In this document: one piece after another, positions 41,006-51,862 of the stretch
How positions within the stretch are numbered: the stretch's first letter is position 1
Layout of the letters: each line of letters begins with the position of its first letter
DNA from: Serratia proteamaculans
GTDB lineage: Bacteria; Pseudomonadota; Gammaproteobacteria; Enterobacterales; Enterobacteriaceae
DNA: 64,000 nucleotides
Assembly (NCBI RefSeq): GCF_013337185.1
Contig: NZ_SWDE01000009.1
Location: 1 to 64,000 of the forward strand
Direction of reading: 5' to 3'
Translations under genes and position numbers: made by a program
Notes under the pieces: generated by a model
Database searches by the model: none
Told to the model about the DNA's origin: nothing
What the model saw: only the letters and a program-made list of their open reading frames with translations

Positions 41006-42200
41006 AACGGCTGACTATCTCGTCTATTAAACGTTGGCCAAGGAGTGCCTTGTCGCTCAGCGCCAGGCGCTTTTCTCCATCCTGCCAAAAAAGGTGCAAG
41101 GCATTGGTGTCACTGTTGAACCCATGCTCTGCAAGCGATACATCATTAGCGCAAATTAAATCCAGTTTCTTACGCGCCAGTTTTTGTCGCGCGTATTCTT
41201 CCACATTCTGGGTTTCGGCGGCAAACCCGACGACAAAGGGGCGCTTTTTCGTCATTGCGGCAACGCCGGCAACGATGTCGGGGTTTTTTACCATTTTGAG
41301 GATGATTTCATCACCCTGTTTTTTTATTTTTTCATCGGAAATCTGTTCCGCACGGTAATCGGCTACTGCGGCGCAAGAGATAAAAATATCTTGCGCTGCG
41401 GCGCGTTGCTGTACCGCCTGCTCCATTTCCAACGCGCTGATGACGTCTACCCGGGTGACCCAGGGAGGGGTTGGCAGATTGACCGGCCCGGCTATCAACG
41501 TGACCTGCGCACCCCTGGCGGCGGCGGCGCGGGCGATGGCAAAGCCCATTTTGCCGGAGCTGTGATTGCTGATGAAACGTACCGGATCCAAGGCTTCACG
41601 CGTCGGGCCGGCGGTGAGCATAATCTTCAAATGTTGCAGATCTTGTGGTGCAGAGAAATGGCTGTTCGCCAGTTCGACAATTTCCAGCGGATCGAGCATG
41701 CGGCCAGGGCCGATGTCACCGCAGGCCTGGCTGCCGCTGTCTGGCCCCCACAGCAGCATGCCGCGTGCCTGCAGAGTTTGCAGGTTGGCTTGGGTGGCGA
41801 CGGCACGATACATCTGTTGGTTCATGGCGGGTGCAGCGGCAATGGGGGCCGCAGTGGCCAGGCAAACCGTGGTCAGCAGATCGTTGGCCATACCGGCGGC
41901 GACGCGCGCCAGCAGATCGGCGGTGGCCGGAGCCAGGATCACCAGATCTGCCCATTTACCTAGCTCGATATGACCCATTGCCGCTTCGGCGGCGGGATCC
42001 AGCAGATCGTCTGAGACCGGATGGCCGGAAACGGCCTGCAGCGTCAGCGGCGTGATAAAGGCTTTCGCCGCGTTGGTCATAATCACACGCACTTCGGCGC
42101 CTCTGTCACGCAGGCGGCGTACCAGTTCTGGGCATTTGTATGCGGCGATGCCGCCACTGATGCCAAGCACAATATGTTTGCCGGAAAGTCCCGTCATCAT
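40983..42200 (-). CDS. coaBC: Phosphopantothenoylcysteine synthetase/decarboxylase CoaBC
   Basis: Bifunctional enzyme (Dfp) for two steps of coenzyme A synthesis. The 405 residues have an N-terminal flavoprotein decarboxylase (CoaC, about 1-190; [10 protein letters not shown], catalytic H75 region [15 protein letters not shown] motif and the [13 protein letters not shown] clamp) and a C-terminal CTP-dependent ligase (CoaB, about 191-405; ITAGPTRE-like [11 protein letters not shown] and KKxK lysine KIKKQ). Two adjacent Met codons at the start; either fits. Divergent from radC. Confidence 0.96.
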   Translation of the reverse strand: MMTGLSGKHIVLGISGGIAAYKCPELVRRLRDRGAEVRVIMTNAAKAFITPLTLQAVSGHPVSDDLLDPAAEAAMGHIELGKWADLVILAPATADLLARVAAGMANDLLTTVCLATAAPIAAAPAMNQQMYRAVATQANLQTLQARGMLLWGPDSGSQACGDIGPGRMLDPLEIVELANSHFSAPQDLQHLKIMLTAGPTREALDPVRFISNHSSGKMGFAIARAAAARGAQVTLIAGPVNLPTPPWVTRVDVISALEMEQAVQQRAAAQDIFISCAAVADYRAEQISDEKIKKQGDEIILKMVKNPDIVAGVAAMTKKRPFVVGFAAETQNVEEYARQKLARKKLDLICANDVSLAEHGFNSDTNALHLFWQDGEKRLALSDKALLGQRLIDEIVSRYDEKNRR

Positions 42201-42380
42201 GATTGTCCGATTGAATCCGAAAGATGTGCCATTTTAGCATAACCGCCAGACAGGTGAGCGATTCTGCTGAGACTGCAGTGCGTTACATTGTGCTTTGCGC
42301 AGTACTTCGCAATGTTATCAATCACCTGTCGTTGGCCTCTTCGCTGCGTGGCATGCTGTGGCGTTTTCAGGGAGGCGAAG

Positions 42381-43064
42381 ATGAGCAGTCAGGTAATCAC
42401 CTTGTGGCCGGACACGCTGGCACCACGGGAAAAACTATTGCGTTACGGTGCGTCGGCACTGTCAGATGCGGAGCTGTTGGCCATTTTTCTGCGCACCGGT
42501 TTTCCTGGGGTGCATGTCATGCAACTGGCTGAACAGTTGTTGGAGCAGTTTGGCTCGCTGTATCACCTGATGTCGGCGGATCATTCGGTTTTTTGTAGCC
42601 ATAAAGGGCTGGGTAATTCCAGTTATGCGCAACTGCAGGCGATTTCCGAGTTGGCGTTCCGCTTCTTTTCCAGCCATCTGGCGCAGGAAAATGCCATGCT
42701 TAATCCCAGGATGACCCAGCATTATTTGCAAAGTTTGCTGGCACATCATGAGCGGGAAGTGTTTTTGGTATTGTTTTTAGACAATCAGCACCGTGTTATT
42801 CGCCATCAGGAGATGTTTGCTGGTACCATCAGCAGCGTTGTCGTATACCCGAGAGAAATTGTGCGTGAAGCGTTGAAGGCTAATGCGGCCGCCATTATTC
42901 TGGCGCATAATCACCCTTCGGGTAAGGCGGAACCCAGTCATGCCGATCGTTTGATAACCGAGCAAGTGGTTAATGCCTGCCTGTTATTGGAAATCCGAGT
43001 GCTCGATCATTTGGTGATAGGTCGGGGTGAATGTGTCTCTTTTGCCGAGCGCGGATGGCTTTAA
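42381..43064 (+). CDS. radC: RadC family protein (JAB/MPN domain)
   Basis: The 227-residue product has a short N-terminal helix-hairpin-helix-like part and a C-terminal JAB metalloprotease-like domain with the zinc motif HNHPSG-x-AEPSHAD. RadC was once tied to DNA repair, but the original radC102 effect was traced to recG, and the true role is unclear. GGGAGG precedes ATG 42381; the longer frame upstream is rejected. It precedes rpmB as in E. coli. Confidence 0.93.
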   Translation: MSSQVITLWPDTLAPREKLLRYGASALSDAELLAIFLRTGFPGVHVMQLAEQLLEQFGSLYHLMSADHSVFCSHKGLGNSSYAQLQAISELAFRFFSSHLAQENAMLNPRMTQHYLQSLLAHHEREVFLVLFLDNQHRVIRHQEMFAGTISSVVVYPREIVREALKANAAAIILAHNHPSGKAEPSHADRLITEQVVNACLLLEIRVLDHLVIGRGECVSFAERGWL

Positions 43065-43108
43065 GCGATTTTTTCGCGATCCTTCTGGGATCTTTAGCTG
43101 TTCGGGAC

Positions 43109-43137
43109 TTGAGCACTTACGCTTCAGAGCGTATACT
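43109..43137 (+). promoter_or_regulatory. Promoter of rpmB-rpmG
   Basis: TTGAGC (43109-43114) and TATACT (43132-43137) with exactly 17 bases between them form a strong sigma-70 promoter. RNA would start near 43144, giving a leader of about 184 nt before rpmB. Confidence 0.8.
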
Positions 43138-43169
43138 ACGCCACCTTTGAGAATCTTGGGTTTGGCGTA

Positions 43170-43261
43170 AGAGCCTATCTCAGCAGGTTTCCAACCTGAT
43201 GTGTGGTTTCTAACCTGATGACGAGAGTCTCCTCAGTATGAAGTTTGCTGAGATGGGCTCT
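43170..43261 (+). promoter_or_regulatory. Structured rpmB leader with tandem repeat
   Basis: AGAGCCTATCTCAGCA (43170-43185) can pair with TGCTGAGATGGGCTCT (43246-43261) over 16 positions with one G-U. The 60-base loop contains two copies of GGTTTCYAACCTGATG (43186-43201 and 43205-43220), each able to form a small GGTT/AACC hairpin. The shape suggests a multi-branch regulatory leader for the L28-L33 operon; no known leader family was recognised. Confidence 0.65.
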
Positions 43262-43306
43262 AAAAGCCTGACGAGGCGGCCATACTCTATACGAAGCTCG
43301 AGCTGA

Positions 43307-43743
<437 letters not shown>

Positions 43744-43759
43744 TTTTAGTGGATTAATA

Positions 43760-43786
43760 AAAACCCGGCCTCGGCCGGGTTTTTTG
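43760..43786 (+). terminator. Terminator after rpmG
   Basis: AAACCCGGCC/GGCCGGGTTT-type stem followed by a T run, 17 bases after the rpmG stop. Confidence 0.88.
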
Positions 43787-43822
43787 CGTTATAAGAGTAG
43801 AAAACCGACAGGAGAGCGCCAG

Positions 43823-44632
43823 ATGCCTGAATTACCAGAAGTTGAAACCAGCCGCCGCGGTATTGAACCTTACCTGGTGGGTCATAGCATTCAGTATGCC
43901 GTGGTACGCAATGCGTGCCTGCGTTGGCCGGTCTCCGAGCAAATTCTGGCGTTGAGCGACCAGCCGGTACTTAGCGTACAGCGTCGCGCCAAGTATCTGC
44001 TGATTGAACTGGCTAGCGGCTGGATTATCGTCCATCTGGGGATGTCAGGCAGCCTGCGGATGTTGGCGGAAGAAACCGAGGCTGGAAAGCACGACCACGT
44101 CGATCTGGTGATCAGCAATGGCATGACGCTACGTTATACCGATCCGCGCCGTTTTGGTGCCTGGCTATGGTGTGACGACCTGGCGACCAGCAATGTGCTG
44201 GCTCACCTTGGGCCGGAACCCTTGAGTGAAGCCTTTACCGCTGCCTACCTGTACGAAAAATCACGCAACAAGCGGACGCTACTCAAACCCTGGCTGATGG
44301 ATAACAAGCTGGTAGTGGGGGTGGGTAATATCTATGCCAGTGAATCGCTATTTACCGCCAGGATCCTGCCTGACCGGCCTGCAGGCTCGCTGAGCAAGGT
44401 CGAGGCCGAAGTCTTGGTGGAAACCATTAAAGCGGTATTGCTGCGTTCTATTGAGCAGGGTGGCACCACGCTGCGTGATTTCCTGCAGTCGGATGGCAAA
44501 CCGGGGTATTTTGCGCAGGAATTGCAGGTTTATGGCCGTGCGGGTGAGCCTTGCCGCGCGTGCGGTACGCCGATTGAATCCGCCAAGCACGGGCAGCGTA
44601 GCACTTTCTTCTGCCCACGCTGCCAGCGTTGA
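43823..44632 (+). CDS. mutM: Formamidopyrimidine-DNA glycosylase
   Basis: Removes 8-oxoguanine and formamidopyrimidines and cleaves the AP site. The 269 residues equal E. coli MutM. The N-terminal PELPEVET supplies the catalytic Pro (residue 2 with Met, first after Met removal) and Glu3; QRRAKYLL carries the conserved Lys; the C-terminal zinc finger is CRAC...CPRC. GGAGA precedes ATG 43823. The stop is immediately next to the coaD stop on the other strand. Confidence 0.97.
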   Translation: MPELPEVETSRRGIEPYLVGHSIQYAVVRNACLRWPVSEQILALSDQPVLSVQRRAKYLLIELASGWIIVHLGMSGSLRMLAEETEAGKHDHVDLVISNGMTLRYTDPRRFGAWLWCDDLATSNVLAHLGPEPLSEAFTAAYLYEKSRNKRTLLKPWLMDNKLVVGVGNIYASESLFTARILPDRPAGSLSKVEAEVLVETIKAVLLRSIEQGGTTLRDFLQSDGKPGYFAQELQVYGRAGEPCRACGTPIESAKHGQRSTFFCPRCQR

Positions 44633-45121
<489 letters not shown>

Positions 45122-45895
45122 TCACTTCTCTGAAAAGTTGCGGCCCAATGCCCAGAGTGCGGCATATTTATTGAAAGTATATTGCGCGTTGACCACGGCT
45201 AACAGCAACCCCTGTTTACCGTCCAGGAAGCCGGCACGCAATAGCCAGGTCTTGCAGAAGGCGCCAACAGTGTGGGTTATTATCGAGAGATAGCCGCAGC
45301 GCTTGCCGGCCTGGTGGCGTTGATTGGCCCATTCTTCGGCATAACGTAGCTGTTTGCGTTGGAAGGCAAAAAAGTCGCGACAGGTCAGGTGCAGTAGATC
45401 GCCATTAAGAGGCACCACTTTCGCCCCGTTGATATTGAGCGACTCATGCACCAGATTATCGTTATAGCGATAGCGCTGGTTGGCGTACAACCGGTTGACG
45501 CGATCCGGGTACCAGCCGCTGTGACGCATAAAACGTCCGAGGAACAGGTTGCGGCGTGCGCAGCTGTAGACTTGATTATCGTCCGGCGCGGTCAACGTTT
45601 GTTCAATTGACTGGCGCAGCTCCGGTGTAACGCGTTCGTCGGCGTCGATCATCAGAATATAGTCGTGGCTGGCGTAACTCTGAGCCAGTTGACGCTGTTT
45701 GCCAAACCCCTGCCAGTCGATGTGGGTGAATACTTTGGCGCCCAAACTTTCAGCCACGGCGACGCTGTCATCCTGACTGCCTGAGTCGAGCATGACAATT
45801 TCATCTGCCCAGGCTACGGATTGCAGACAATCCGGCAGCAGCCCGGCTTCGTTCTTGGCGATAATCACCACCGACAGGCTTTTGCGCTCGCTCAT
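45122..45895 (-). CDS. waaE: LPS core beta-1,4-glucosyltransferase WaaE
   Basis: Family 2 glycosyltransferase that adds glucose to the first heptose of the LPS inner core in Klebsiella and Serratia. The 257 residues include the GT2 start [26 protein letters not shown], and the DXD-type DADERVT near residue 95. It lies between waaA and coaD with two- to three-base gaps, marking one operon. E. coli K-12 lacks a close counterpart at this place. Confidence 0.93.
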   Translation of the reverse strand: MSERKSLSVVIIAKNEAGLLPDCLQSVAWADEIVMLDSGSQDDSVAVAESLGAKVFTHIDWQGFGKQRQLAQSYASHDYILMIDADERVTPELRQSIEQTLTAPDDNQVYSCARRNLFLGRFMRHSGWYPDRVNRLYANQRYRYNDNLVHESLNINGAKVVPLNGDLLHLTCRDFFAFQRKQLRYAEEWANQRHQAGKRCGYLSIITHTVGAFCKTWLLRAGFLDGKQGLLLAVVNAQYTFNKYAALWALGRNFSEK

Positions 45896-47173
45896 TTAAT
45901 GGCTCCGAGGCGGCAGGTGCGGTTCTAACAATTGCAGCAGGCGCTGCAGCGCTCCCTGATTTTGATACAGCACTTCTACCGCGTGGCGGCCGTAATAGCG
46001 GCGATAGTCTTCGTCGGTGAGTAGCGTAGCCACTTCCTTGACCAGCGAATCCTCATCGGTCACGGTGATCAGGCCTTCGGCCTGTGACAGCTTGGCGCAG
46101 ATATCCTTGAAGTTGAAGATATGTGGCCCCATCAGCACCGGGATGGCGTGCGCAGCAGCTTCCAGCGGGTTATGTCCACCGCGCTCCACCAGGCTGCCGC
46201 CAACGAAGGCCAGATCGGCAATGCCGTACAGCAGCATCAGCTCGCCCATGGTATCGCCGATCACCACCTGGGTACCGCCTGACGGAATTTCACCACTGCT
46301 ACGCAGGGTGTAGCTGAAGCCGGCTTTTTGCACCAGCTCTTTGGCTGTAGGGAAGCGTTCTGGGTGACGTGGCACCAGGATCAGCAGCAGGTCAGGGTGT
46401 TTTTCCAACAGTCTACGGTGTGCGGCCAGCAGAATGCTTTCTTCACCTTCGTGGGTGCTGGTGGCGATCCACACCGGGCGACGCGGCGCCCATTGGCGGC
46501 GTAACGTGATTGCGCGCGCAGCCAACTCTGGCGTAACGGAAATATCGAATTTCAGGCTGCCGGTTACAGTCAGTTGTGAGCGTTTCAGGCCAAGTTCGAC
46601 AAAACGCTCGCCATCTTCCTGATTTTGCGCGGCGATCAACGTAATGCGGCGCAGCATATCGCGGACAAAACCGCCGATTTTTTTATAGCCTGCGGCAGAG
46701 CGGGCGGAAAGTCGGGCGTTGGCGATCACCAGAGGGATCTGACGCTGATGCAGGGCGTTAATCAGATTGGGCCACAGCTCGGTTTCCATGATGATAACCA
46801 GCTTGGGGTTCACCTGATCCAGGAAACGGCGCATCGAGCCGGGCAGGTCATAAGGGAGATAAACATGATGAACGTCTTTACCGAAGGCGGACTGCACGCG
46901 TTCTGAACCAGTCGGCGTCATGGTGGTCACAGTAATCGGTAAATAGGGGTAGCGGTGGCGTAACGCGCGAACCAACGGGATGGCGGCCAGCGTTTCACCC
47001 ACGGAGACAGAATGCAGCATGATGCCGCCCGGTACGACTTTTCCGGCGCAGAAGCCATAGCGTTCTGCCCAGCGTTTACGGTAGGCTGGAGCTTTGCGGC
47101 TGCGCAACAGTAAGCGGAGCCAGATCAGGGGTTGGATGAGGTAGAGTAGTACCTGATATAAACGCAGCAACAT
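45896..47173 (-). CDS. waaA: Kdo transferase WaaA
   Basis: Adds Kdo residues to lipid IVA on the cytoplasmic face of the inner membrane, the essential first step of the core (family GT30). The 425-residue protein, E. coli length, has an N-terminal anchor helix (about residues 3-22), the conserved HSVSVGET region with the catalytic Glu near residue 60, and VGGSLVERGGHNPLEAAA near residue 310. ATG 47173 opens the waaA-waaE-coaD operon, divergent from the neighbouring heptosyltransferase-like gene. Confidence 0.96.
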   Translation of the reverse strand: MLLRLYQVLLYLIQPLIWLRLLLRSRKAPAYRKRWAERYGFCAGKVVPGGIMLHSVSVGETLAAIPLVRALRHRYPYLPITVTTMTPTGSERVQSAFGKDVHHVYLPYDLPGSMRRFLDQVNPKLVIIMETELWPNLINALHQRQIPLVIANARLSARSAAGYKKIGGFVRDMLRRITLIAAQNQEDGERFVELGLKRSQLTVTGSLKFDISVTPELAARAITLRRQWAPRRPVWIATSTHEGEESILLAAHRRLLEKHPDLLLILVPRHPERFPTAKELVQKAGFSYTLRSSGEIPSGGTQVVIGDTMGELMLLYGIADLAFVGGSLVERGGHNPLEAAAHAIPVLMGPHIFNFKDICAKLSQAEGLITVTDEDSLVKEVATLLTDEDYRRYYGRHAVEVLYQNQGALQRLLQLLEPHLPPRSH

Positions 47174-47298
47174 TCTATCAATTTCATTTATATGGGTTAT
47201 TCAGAATAGTACCATAACTGGAAGGGAAAGGCGCTAATTTGGTAACCTTGGGTGTCAGTTTCAGACAACAGGCGAGAGATTTCGCTGATAGGCTTGGA

Positions 47299-48312
47299 AT
47301 GAAGAATATTTTAATTATTCGCCGCGATAATATTGGCGATCTTGTTTGTACCACTCCGCTGATCGAAGGGGTGAAAATTGCCTATCCGGATGCCAAACTT
47401 TATCTGTTAATCAATAAAGTCAGTCAGGATGTTGTTAAAAATAACCCGCACCTTGAAAAGGTTTTCGTCTATAAAAAGGCCAAGCACAAGGCGAAAAATG
47501 AAACCACGTTGGGGGTTTATTTCGAACGCCTGATGATTTTCCTTAAACTGCGCAAAATAAAATTTGATGCAGCGATCCTGGCCAACCCGGTTCCCTGCAA
47601 GTACAGCCTGCGATTGGCGAAAATGGCGGGGATCAGCAATATTATTGGCGCTGACTTGGGCACGGCTGATATTCATCATCCTTTTCGTAAGGAGAATTTC
47701 AGCGGCAAGCATCAGGTAGAGCACACTTACAGCTACCTTTCGGCGATTACTGACCAGAGCATTCCGATCCCGCCGGTACGGGTGTACCTGACGGCTGAAG
47801 AGCGCCAGCAGGCGGCGCAGCGTTTGCAAAAATGCTTACCACCGGTCGAGCGAGTTTTTGCGGTGCATATCAGCAGTCGCAGCCCTAAGCGGCGCTGGCC
47901 GATCGAACGCTATGCCGAAATTATCAACCGCTTACTCGCCGATCAGAATACGGCGGTACTGATTTTCTGGTCTCCTCAGGGCACGTTAACGCCGGATGAT
48001 GTTGGCGATCAGAAACGCGCAGAGCAGTTGTTGGCGCTATGTCAGAGTGAGCGTGTGGCGCTGTACCCAACGGCGTCGGTGCGTGAACTGCTGGCCGGTT
48101 TTGATTTATGCGACAGGGTGCTGTGCAGCGATGGTGGGCAGATGCATCTGGCCGCCGCGTTGAATAAAGACATGGTGGTGTTCTTTGGCGATACGGATAA
48201 AGAGTCCTGGCATCCATGGACTGGTCGCTATCAGATCCTGCAAACCGAATCGGGCGACTGTATTGATGTTTCTGTGGAAGACGTCTGGCAAAAAATACAG
48301 ACGTTAAATTAA
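47299..48312 (+). CDS. Heptosyltransferase-like protein (GT9), unassigned core enzyme
   Basis: The 337-residue protein begins MKNILIIRRDNIGDLVCTT, the N-terminal pattern of GT9 ADP-heptose:LPS heptosyltransferases, and has the C-terminal SDGGQMHLAAALNKDMVVFFG, in which GGQ replaces the common TG of WaaC/WaaF. Basic segment KKAKHKAKNE near residue 75. I prefer ATG 47299, with AGG six bases upstream and exact family start, over a GTG 20 codons earlier. The first 500 bases are more A+T-rich than neighbours. It lies alone on the plus strand between minus-strand core genes. It may add an outer-core heptose; acceptor unknown. Confidence 0.75.
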   Translation: MKNILIIRRDNIGDLVCTTPLIEGVKIAYPDAKLYLLINKVSQDVVKNNPHLEKVFVYKKAKHKAKNETTLGVYFERLMIFLKLRKIKFDAAILANPVPCKYSLRLAKMAGISNIIGADLGTADIHHPFRKENFSGKHQVEHTYSYLSAITDQSIPIPPVRVYLTAEERQQAAQRLQKCLPPVERVFAVHISSRSPKRRWPIERYAEIINRLLADQNTAVLIFWSPQGTLTPDDVGDQKRAEQLLALCQSERVALYPTASVRELLAGFDLCDRVLCSDGGQMHLAAALNKDMVVFFGDTDKESWHPWTGRYQILQTESGDCIDVSVEDVWQKIQTLN

Positions 48313-48320
48313 TTAAAGAT

Positions 48321-48352
48321 GAGGCAGGGATCCCCTGCCTTATTTATTTTTT
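48321..48352 (+). terminator. Terminator after the GT9 gene
   Basis: AGGCAGGG/CCCTGCCT stem with three-base loop followed by TATTTATTTTTT, 9 bases after the stop; it separates this gene from convergent wabH. Confidence 0.8.
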
Positions 48353-49441
48353 GAGTGCCAGATATTGCTGACAAATAGGCTCTAGTCCATAACTCAATAG
48401 TTGTTGGTAATTAATCTCTGGTGGGTTGGCATAAATATCTGTCATTTTTTCCGCCAGTGATTTTTCATTGAGTTCCGCCAGTGCGTTATCCATTCCCGCT
48501 TTTTCCAGAATTTCCGCAGGCCCGCCGGGGCAACGGGTACTGACTACTGGGGTACCACAGAGCAGCGCTTCCACCAGCACGTTACCAAAGCCTTCGCTGT
48601 CGGAGCTAAGTACCAGCAGCGATGCGTGCCGAATAAACGGGTAGGGATTGGCCTGGAAGCCGAGGAACAGCACGCGGTCTGCGATACCCAACTGGTTTGC
48701 CAGCTGTTTCACTTCCCCTACGCTGGCTTCGTTGCCGGTGCCAATCAACGCCAGCGGGGCTTTTATGCCCGATTGCGCATAGGCTTTTAGTAGGCGGTCG
48801 TGGCGCTTATGAGGATGAAACCGTCCGACGTGTACCAGATAATCTTTGCCTGCCAGCTCGCAGGGTTCCGCTGCCTGCTGCTCGATGGCGGCAATATCAA
48901 AAGGATTATTGATCACCGCCAATCTGTTTGGGCGGATCGGCAAATTCTGCTGCAAGTCGTTGCCCACGGCTTGTGAGACGGCAACGATATTTCTGCCCTG
49001 GTAAACCCCGGCGATTTTCCGTTGTTTCAGCCAACGATCCAGCCCCTTGCGATGGCCCAGATAAGAGGTCGACAGAATACCGTGAATGCAGAACCACAGG
49101 CGGTCTGACGAGAGCAATTTGCTGCGGCTGACGATGCGATCGGTTTTATGCAGATTCGAGAACACCAAATCATAGGCACCCTGTTGGCGCTCATTGTCGG
49201 CGATCGCCCGATCCAGCGCGGCGGCGCGGCGTGACAGTTCGGTCAGTTTGCGCCATGGCGAACGGCTGCTGTCCGCGACCACCTGATAGTGAATGCCTGC
49301 GGGGATCGGGTAGTTACAGACATCGCGCAATGAAATCAGACTGACGTCATGGCCCATTTGCTGCATTCCCTGGCACAGGGTCAGAACCACTTTTTCAGCG
49401 CCTCCGCCGGGCAGGCCGTCGATTATCATCAGAATACGCAT
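48344..49441 (-). CDS. wabH: LPS core GlcNAc transferase WabH
   Basis: Family 4 glycosyltransferase; Klebsiella and Serratia WabH adds GlcNAc to the GalA residue placed by WabG. The 365-residue product starts MRILMIIDGLPGGGAEKVV, has VGRFHPHKRHDRLL near residue 208, and the nucleotide-sugar-binding E-x7-E motif SDSEGFGNVLVEAL near residue 290. It is the third gene of waaQ-wabG-wabH, two bases after wabG. The assignment rests on context and general resemblance. Confidence 0.8.
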   Translation of the reverse strand: MRILMIIDGLPGGGAEKVVLTLCQGMQQMGHDVSLISLRDVCNYPIPAGIHYQVVADSSRSPWRKLTELSRRAAALDRAIADNERQQGAYDLVFSNLHKTDRIVSRSKLLSSDRLWFCIHGILSTSYLGHRKGLDRWLKQRKIAGVYQGRNIVAVSQAVGNDLQQNLPIRPNRLAVINNPFDIAAIEQQAAEPCELAGKDYLVHVGRFHPHKRHDRLLKAYAQSGIKAPLALIGTGNEASVGEVKQLANQLGIADRVLFLGFQANPYPFIRHASLLVLSSDSEGFGNVLVEALLCGTPVVSTRCPGGPAEILEKAGMDNALAELNEKSLAEKMTDIYANPPEINYQQLLSYGLEPICQQYLALKK

Positions 49442-49443
49442 AG

Positions 49444-50571
49444 TTAATCCAGCAGTCGGTTATAAAGGGAGATCAGCTGTTCCGACAGGCGTGCCGGGGT
49501 AGCCGACATGATACGCGCTCTTGCTGCCTCACCCATGGCGGAGCCCAGGGCCTGGTGTGGTAGCGCTGCGATCGCCGCGATCATCGCGGGGACATCAAGG
49601 GCATCGGTAACAAAGCCATTTTGGCCCTGGGTGATAAACTCCGAGCCGCCACAGGTGGTGCTGGTAATGACCGGCAGACCGCAAGACATGGCTTCCAGAA
49701 TGACGTTGGGGAACGGATCGTACAACGTGGGCAACAGCAGCGCATCGGCGGCCTGATAGAACGGCAACGTTTGTTTCTGCACCCCCATAAATCTCACCCG
49801 ATCGCTGCAGCCCAGTGATTGCGCCAGCGCCTGATAACGTTTTTCCGCCTTATCCTTGCCTACCACCAACAGATAGCTTTCGGTCGCCGCGACGGCACGG
49901 ATGGCAGCGGCCAGCCCTTTGCGTTCAAAACCGGAGCCGACAAAAACCAGGCAGTGGGCCTGTTGCGGGATCTGATATTGCAGACGCAGCTGCTGGCGTA
50001 GTTCGGCATCGGCGGGCGGAAATTTTTGATTATCGATGGCGTTGTAGATCACCGTGATTTTATCGGCGGGGACTCCGAAGTCATCGATGATTTCCTGCTT
50101 AATCATTTCGGCATTGCAGATAACGGCCTTCAGTTCCGGCGCAGCGTACATTGCCCGTTCTGCGCACATCACGTAACGGTGATAGCGATTGGAGAACAGC
50201 CATTTACGACGCCACTCCGGCAACAAACGTGCCCGCTGCAATAACCAGCGGCGATGGACGCCATCACCGGCGCGGTAAATATCGCAGCCTGGGATGCGCT
50301 CATGGCTTTGCACCAGATCGAAGTTTTCTTTCTGCCACAGCGCTCTGGCCGCTTCGGCAAAGCCACGTTCACGGCTGATGCGGCCGAATTTTAGCGGATT
50401 ACACAGGTGGATATGCCAGTTTGGATTGGCGTCACCCTGCCATTCGCGGGTGATAACGTTCAGATCGAGGTCCTGCTGTTCCAGCGCCTCAAGGGCGCGG
50501 GAAACGAAACGCTCAGCGCCACCGTCCGGGCGGTATTTTTGGCGAACGATCGCCAAACGAAATGCTTTCAT
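49444..50571 (-). CDS. wabG: LPS core galacturonosyltransferase WabG
   Basis: Family 4 glycosyltransferase related to WaaG; in Klebsiella and Serratia it transfers GalA to the second heptose. The 375 residues begin with the WaaG-like MKAFRLAIVRQKYRPDGGAERFVSRAL pattern and contain VQSHERIPGCDIYRAGDGVH, FVGSGFERKGL and the E-x7-E region YDPFPNVILEAMSCGLPV. The start overlaps the waaQ stop by four bases (ATGA). Confidence 0.87.
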   Translation of the reverse strand: MKAFRLAIVRQKYRPDGGAERFVSRALEALEQQDLDLNVITREWQGDANPNWHIHLCNPLKFGRISRERGFAEAARALWQKENFDLVQSHERIPGCDIYRAGDGVHRRWLLQRARLLPEWRRKWLFSNRYHRYVMCAERAMYAAPELKAVICNAEMIKQEIIDDFGVPADKITVIYNAIDNQKFPPADAELRQQLRLQYQIPQQAHCLVFVGSGFERKGLAAAIRAVAATESYLLVVGKDKAEKRYQALAQSLGCSDRVRFMGVQKQTLPFYQAADALLLPTLYDPFPNVILEAMSCGLPVITSTTCGGSEFITQGQNGFVTDALDVPAMIAAIAALPHQALGSAMGEAARARIMSATPARLSEQLISLYNRLLD

Positions 50572-51650
50572 GCAAGCTGGCTCCGCGCGGCTGCAATCAC
50601 CGCGTCTGTAGGAATAAGGTCCAGATAACGTTCATCGGTGCCGGTATTGATGGCGTCCGGATCGGGTAAGTCGCCGTAGTCTCCGGCCCATATCACGTGG
50701 CCAATGACCTGCCAGGGGCGCCAGAACACCAGTTTGGAAGGACCAAACAGTGCGATGCAGGGGGTCTGTAGCGCCGCGGCCATATGCATAGGCACCGAAT
50801 CTACGCCGATAAACAGTTTAGCGTGGTCAATCAGGGCAGCCAGTTGTCTCAGCGTCAGTTGGCCGGCCAGTGAAACCACGCCCTGCGGCGGACAAAGCGC
50901 CAAAATACGTGCCACCATTTCACGTTCTTTTGCGTCCGGCCCAGAGGTTATCACCAATTGGTGACCATCGGCCTGTAGCGCACCGATCGTGGCCGCCATT
51001 TTCTCTTCGCTCCAGCATTTGAAGAACCAGCGAGAGGTGGGTTGCACCACAATAAAATCACCGCTAATGCCTTGTTGCTGCAACAACTGCTCGCAGGTCT
51101 GCCAGTCCTGCGGTGGGTAGCTCATGGTCACCTGTTGGCTGAGGATTGGCAGGCCGAGTGGTTGCAACAGTGACAAATTCTGTTCAACCGTATGCAACCG
51201 GGCGTGATTGCTCACCGGTACCAAATGGGTATGGCAATGGCGCCATAAGAAGCCCTGACGCTTGGGAAAATCGAAACCCAGACGAATACGCGCGCCGGTC
51301 AGCCTGGTGAGCAGGGCGCTGCGCCACTGATCGGCCAGATTGACCACCAGATCGTAACCCTGGGCCTTGAGCTGCCGTATCAGGTTAAGTTCATGGTTCA
51401 GATGCGCTTTAGTGCCCTGTTTTTTCCATTGACGATCGATAGCGAAGACGTTTGTCAGAGCCGGGTGGCTGGCCAGCATCTCCTGGGTTTCTTTATACAG
51501 CAGTACGTCGATCTGCGCCTGCGGGTAATTTTGTCGCAGGGTATTGATGACCGGCGTGATCAGCAACATGTCGCCGTGATGGCGAAGTTTAACGATCAGA
51601 ATACGCTGTATCGAAGTATCAGGCGTTAGGGCTGGCGCGTCGTTCATCAT
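50568..51650 (-). CDS. waaQ: LPS heptosyltransferase III WaaQ
   Basis: GT9 enzyme that adds the branching third heptose to HepII. The 360-residue product has the N-terminal ILIVKLRHHGDMLLITPVI and, near residue 265, FIGVDSVPMHMAAALQTPCIALFGPS, typical of WaaQ. QPTSRWFFKCW is also a WaaQ-type motif. It is first of the waaQ-wabG-wabH operon and divergent from wabN. Two Met codons at the start are equally plausible. Confidence 0.93.
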   Translation of the reverse strand: MMNDAPALTPDTSIQRILIVKLRHHGDMLLITPVINTLRQNYPQAQIDVLLYKETQEMLASHPALTNVFAIDRQWKKQGTKAHLNHELNLIRQLKAQGYDLVVNLADQWRSALLTRLTGARIRLGFDFPKRQGFLWRHCHTHLVPVSNHARLHTVEQNLSLLQPLGLPILSQQVTMSYPPQDWQTCEQLLQQQGISGDFIVVQPTSRWFFKCWSEEKMAATIGALQADGHQLVITSGPDAKEREMVARILALCPPQGVVSLAGQLTLRQLAALIDHAKLFIGVDSVPMHMAAALQTPCIALFGPSKLVFWRPWQVIGHVIWAGDYGDLPDPDAINTGTDERYLDLIPTDAVIAAARSQLA

Positions 51651-51862
51651 GAGTCGCTTTCAGGGAAACCAATCTTTGATTCTAAATGACCCGATCGCAT
51701 GTGGCTACTGTTGCAGAGTTTTCTCGTTATACAGTGAAAAAATCATGGGGAAGAGAGACAAAAGGCCTTCAACGTTGTCCAAACCAGGCAGCGAAGTCGT
51801 TTGCCCTGGTGAAACGCCCTGCGTAACATAATGTATATCTATGGATATCAGGCTTTCTATTT

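Noticed and set aside
51651..51862. JUMPstart/ops element before waaQ or wabN
   Set aside because: The closest string on the minus strand, AACAGTAGC, shares only 6 of 9 bases with the ops core GGCGGTAGC.
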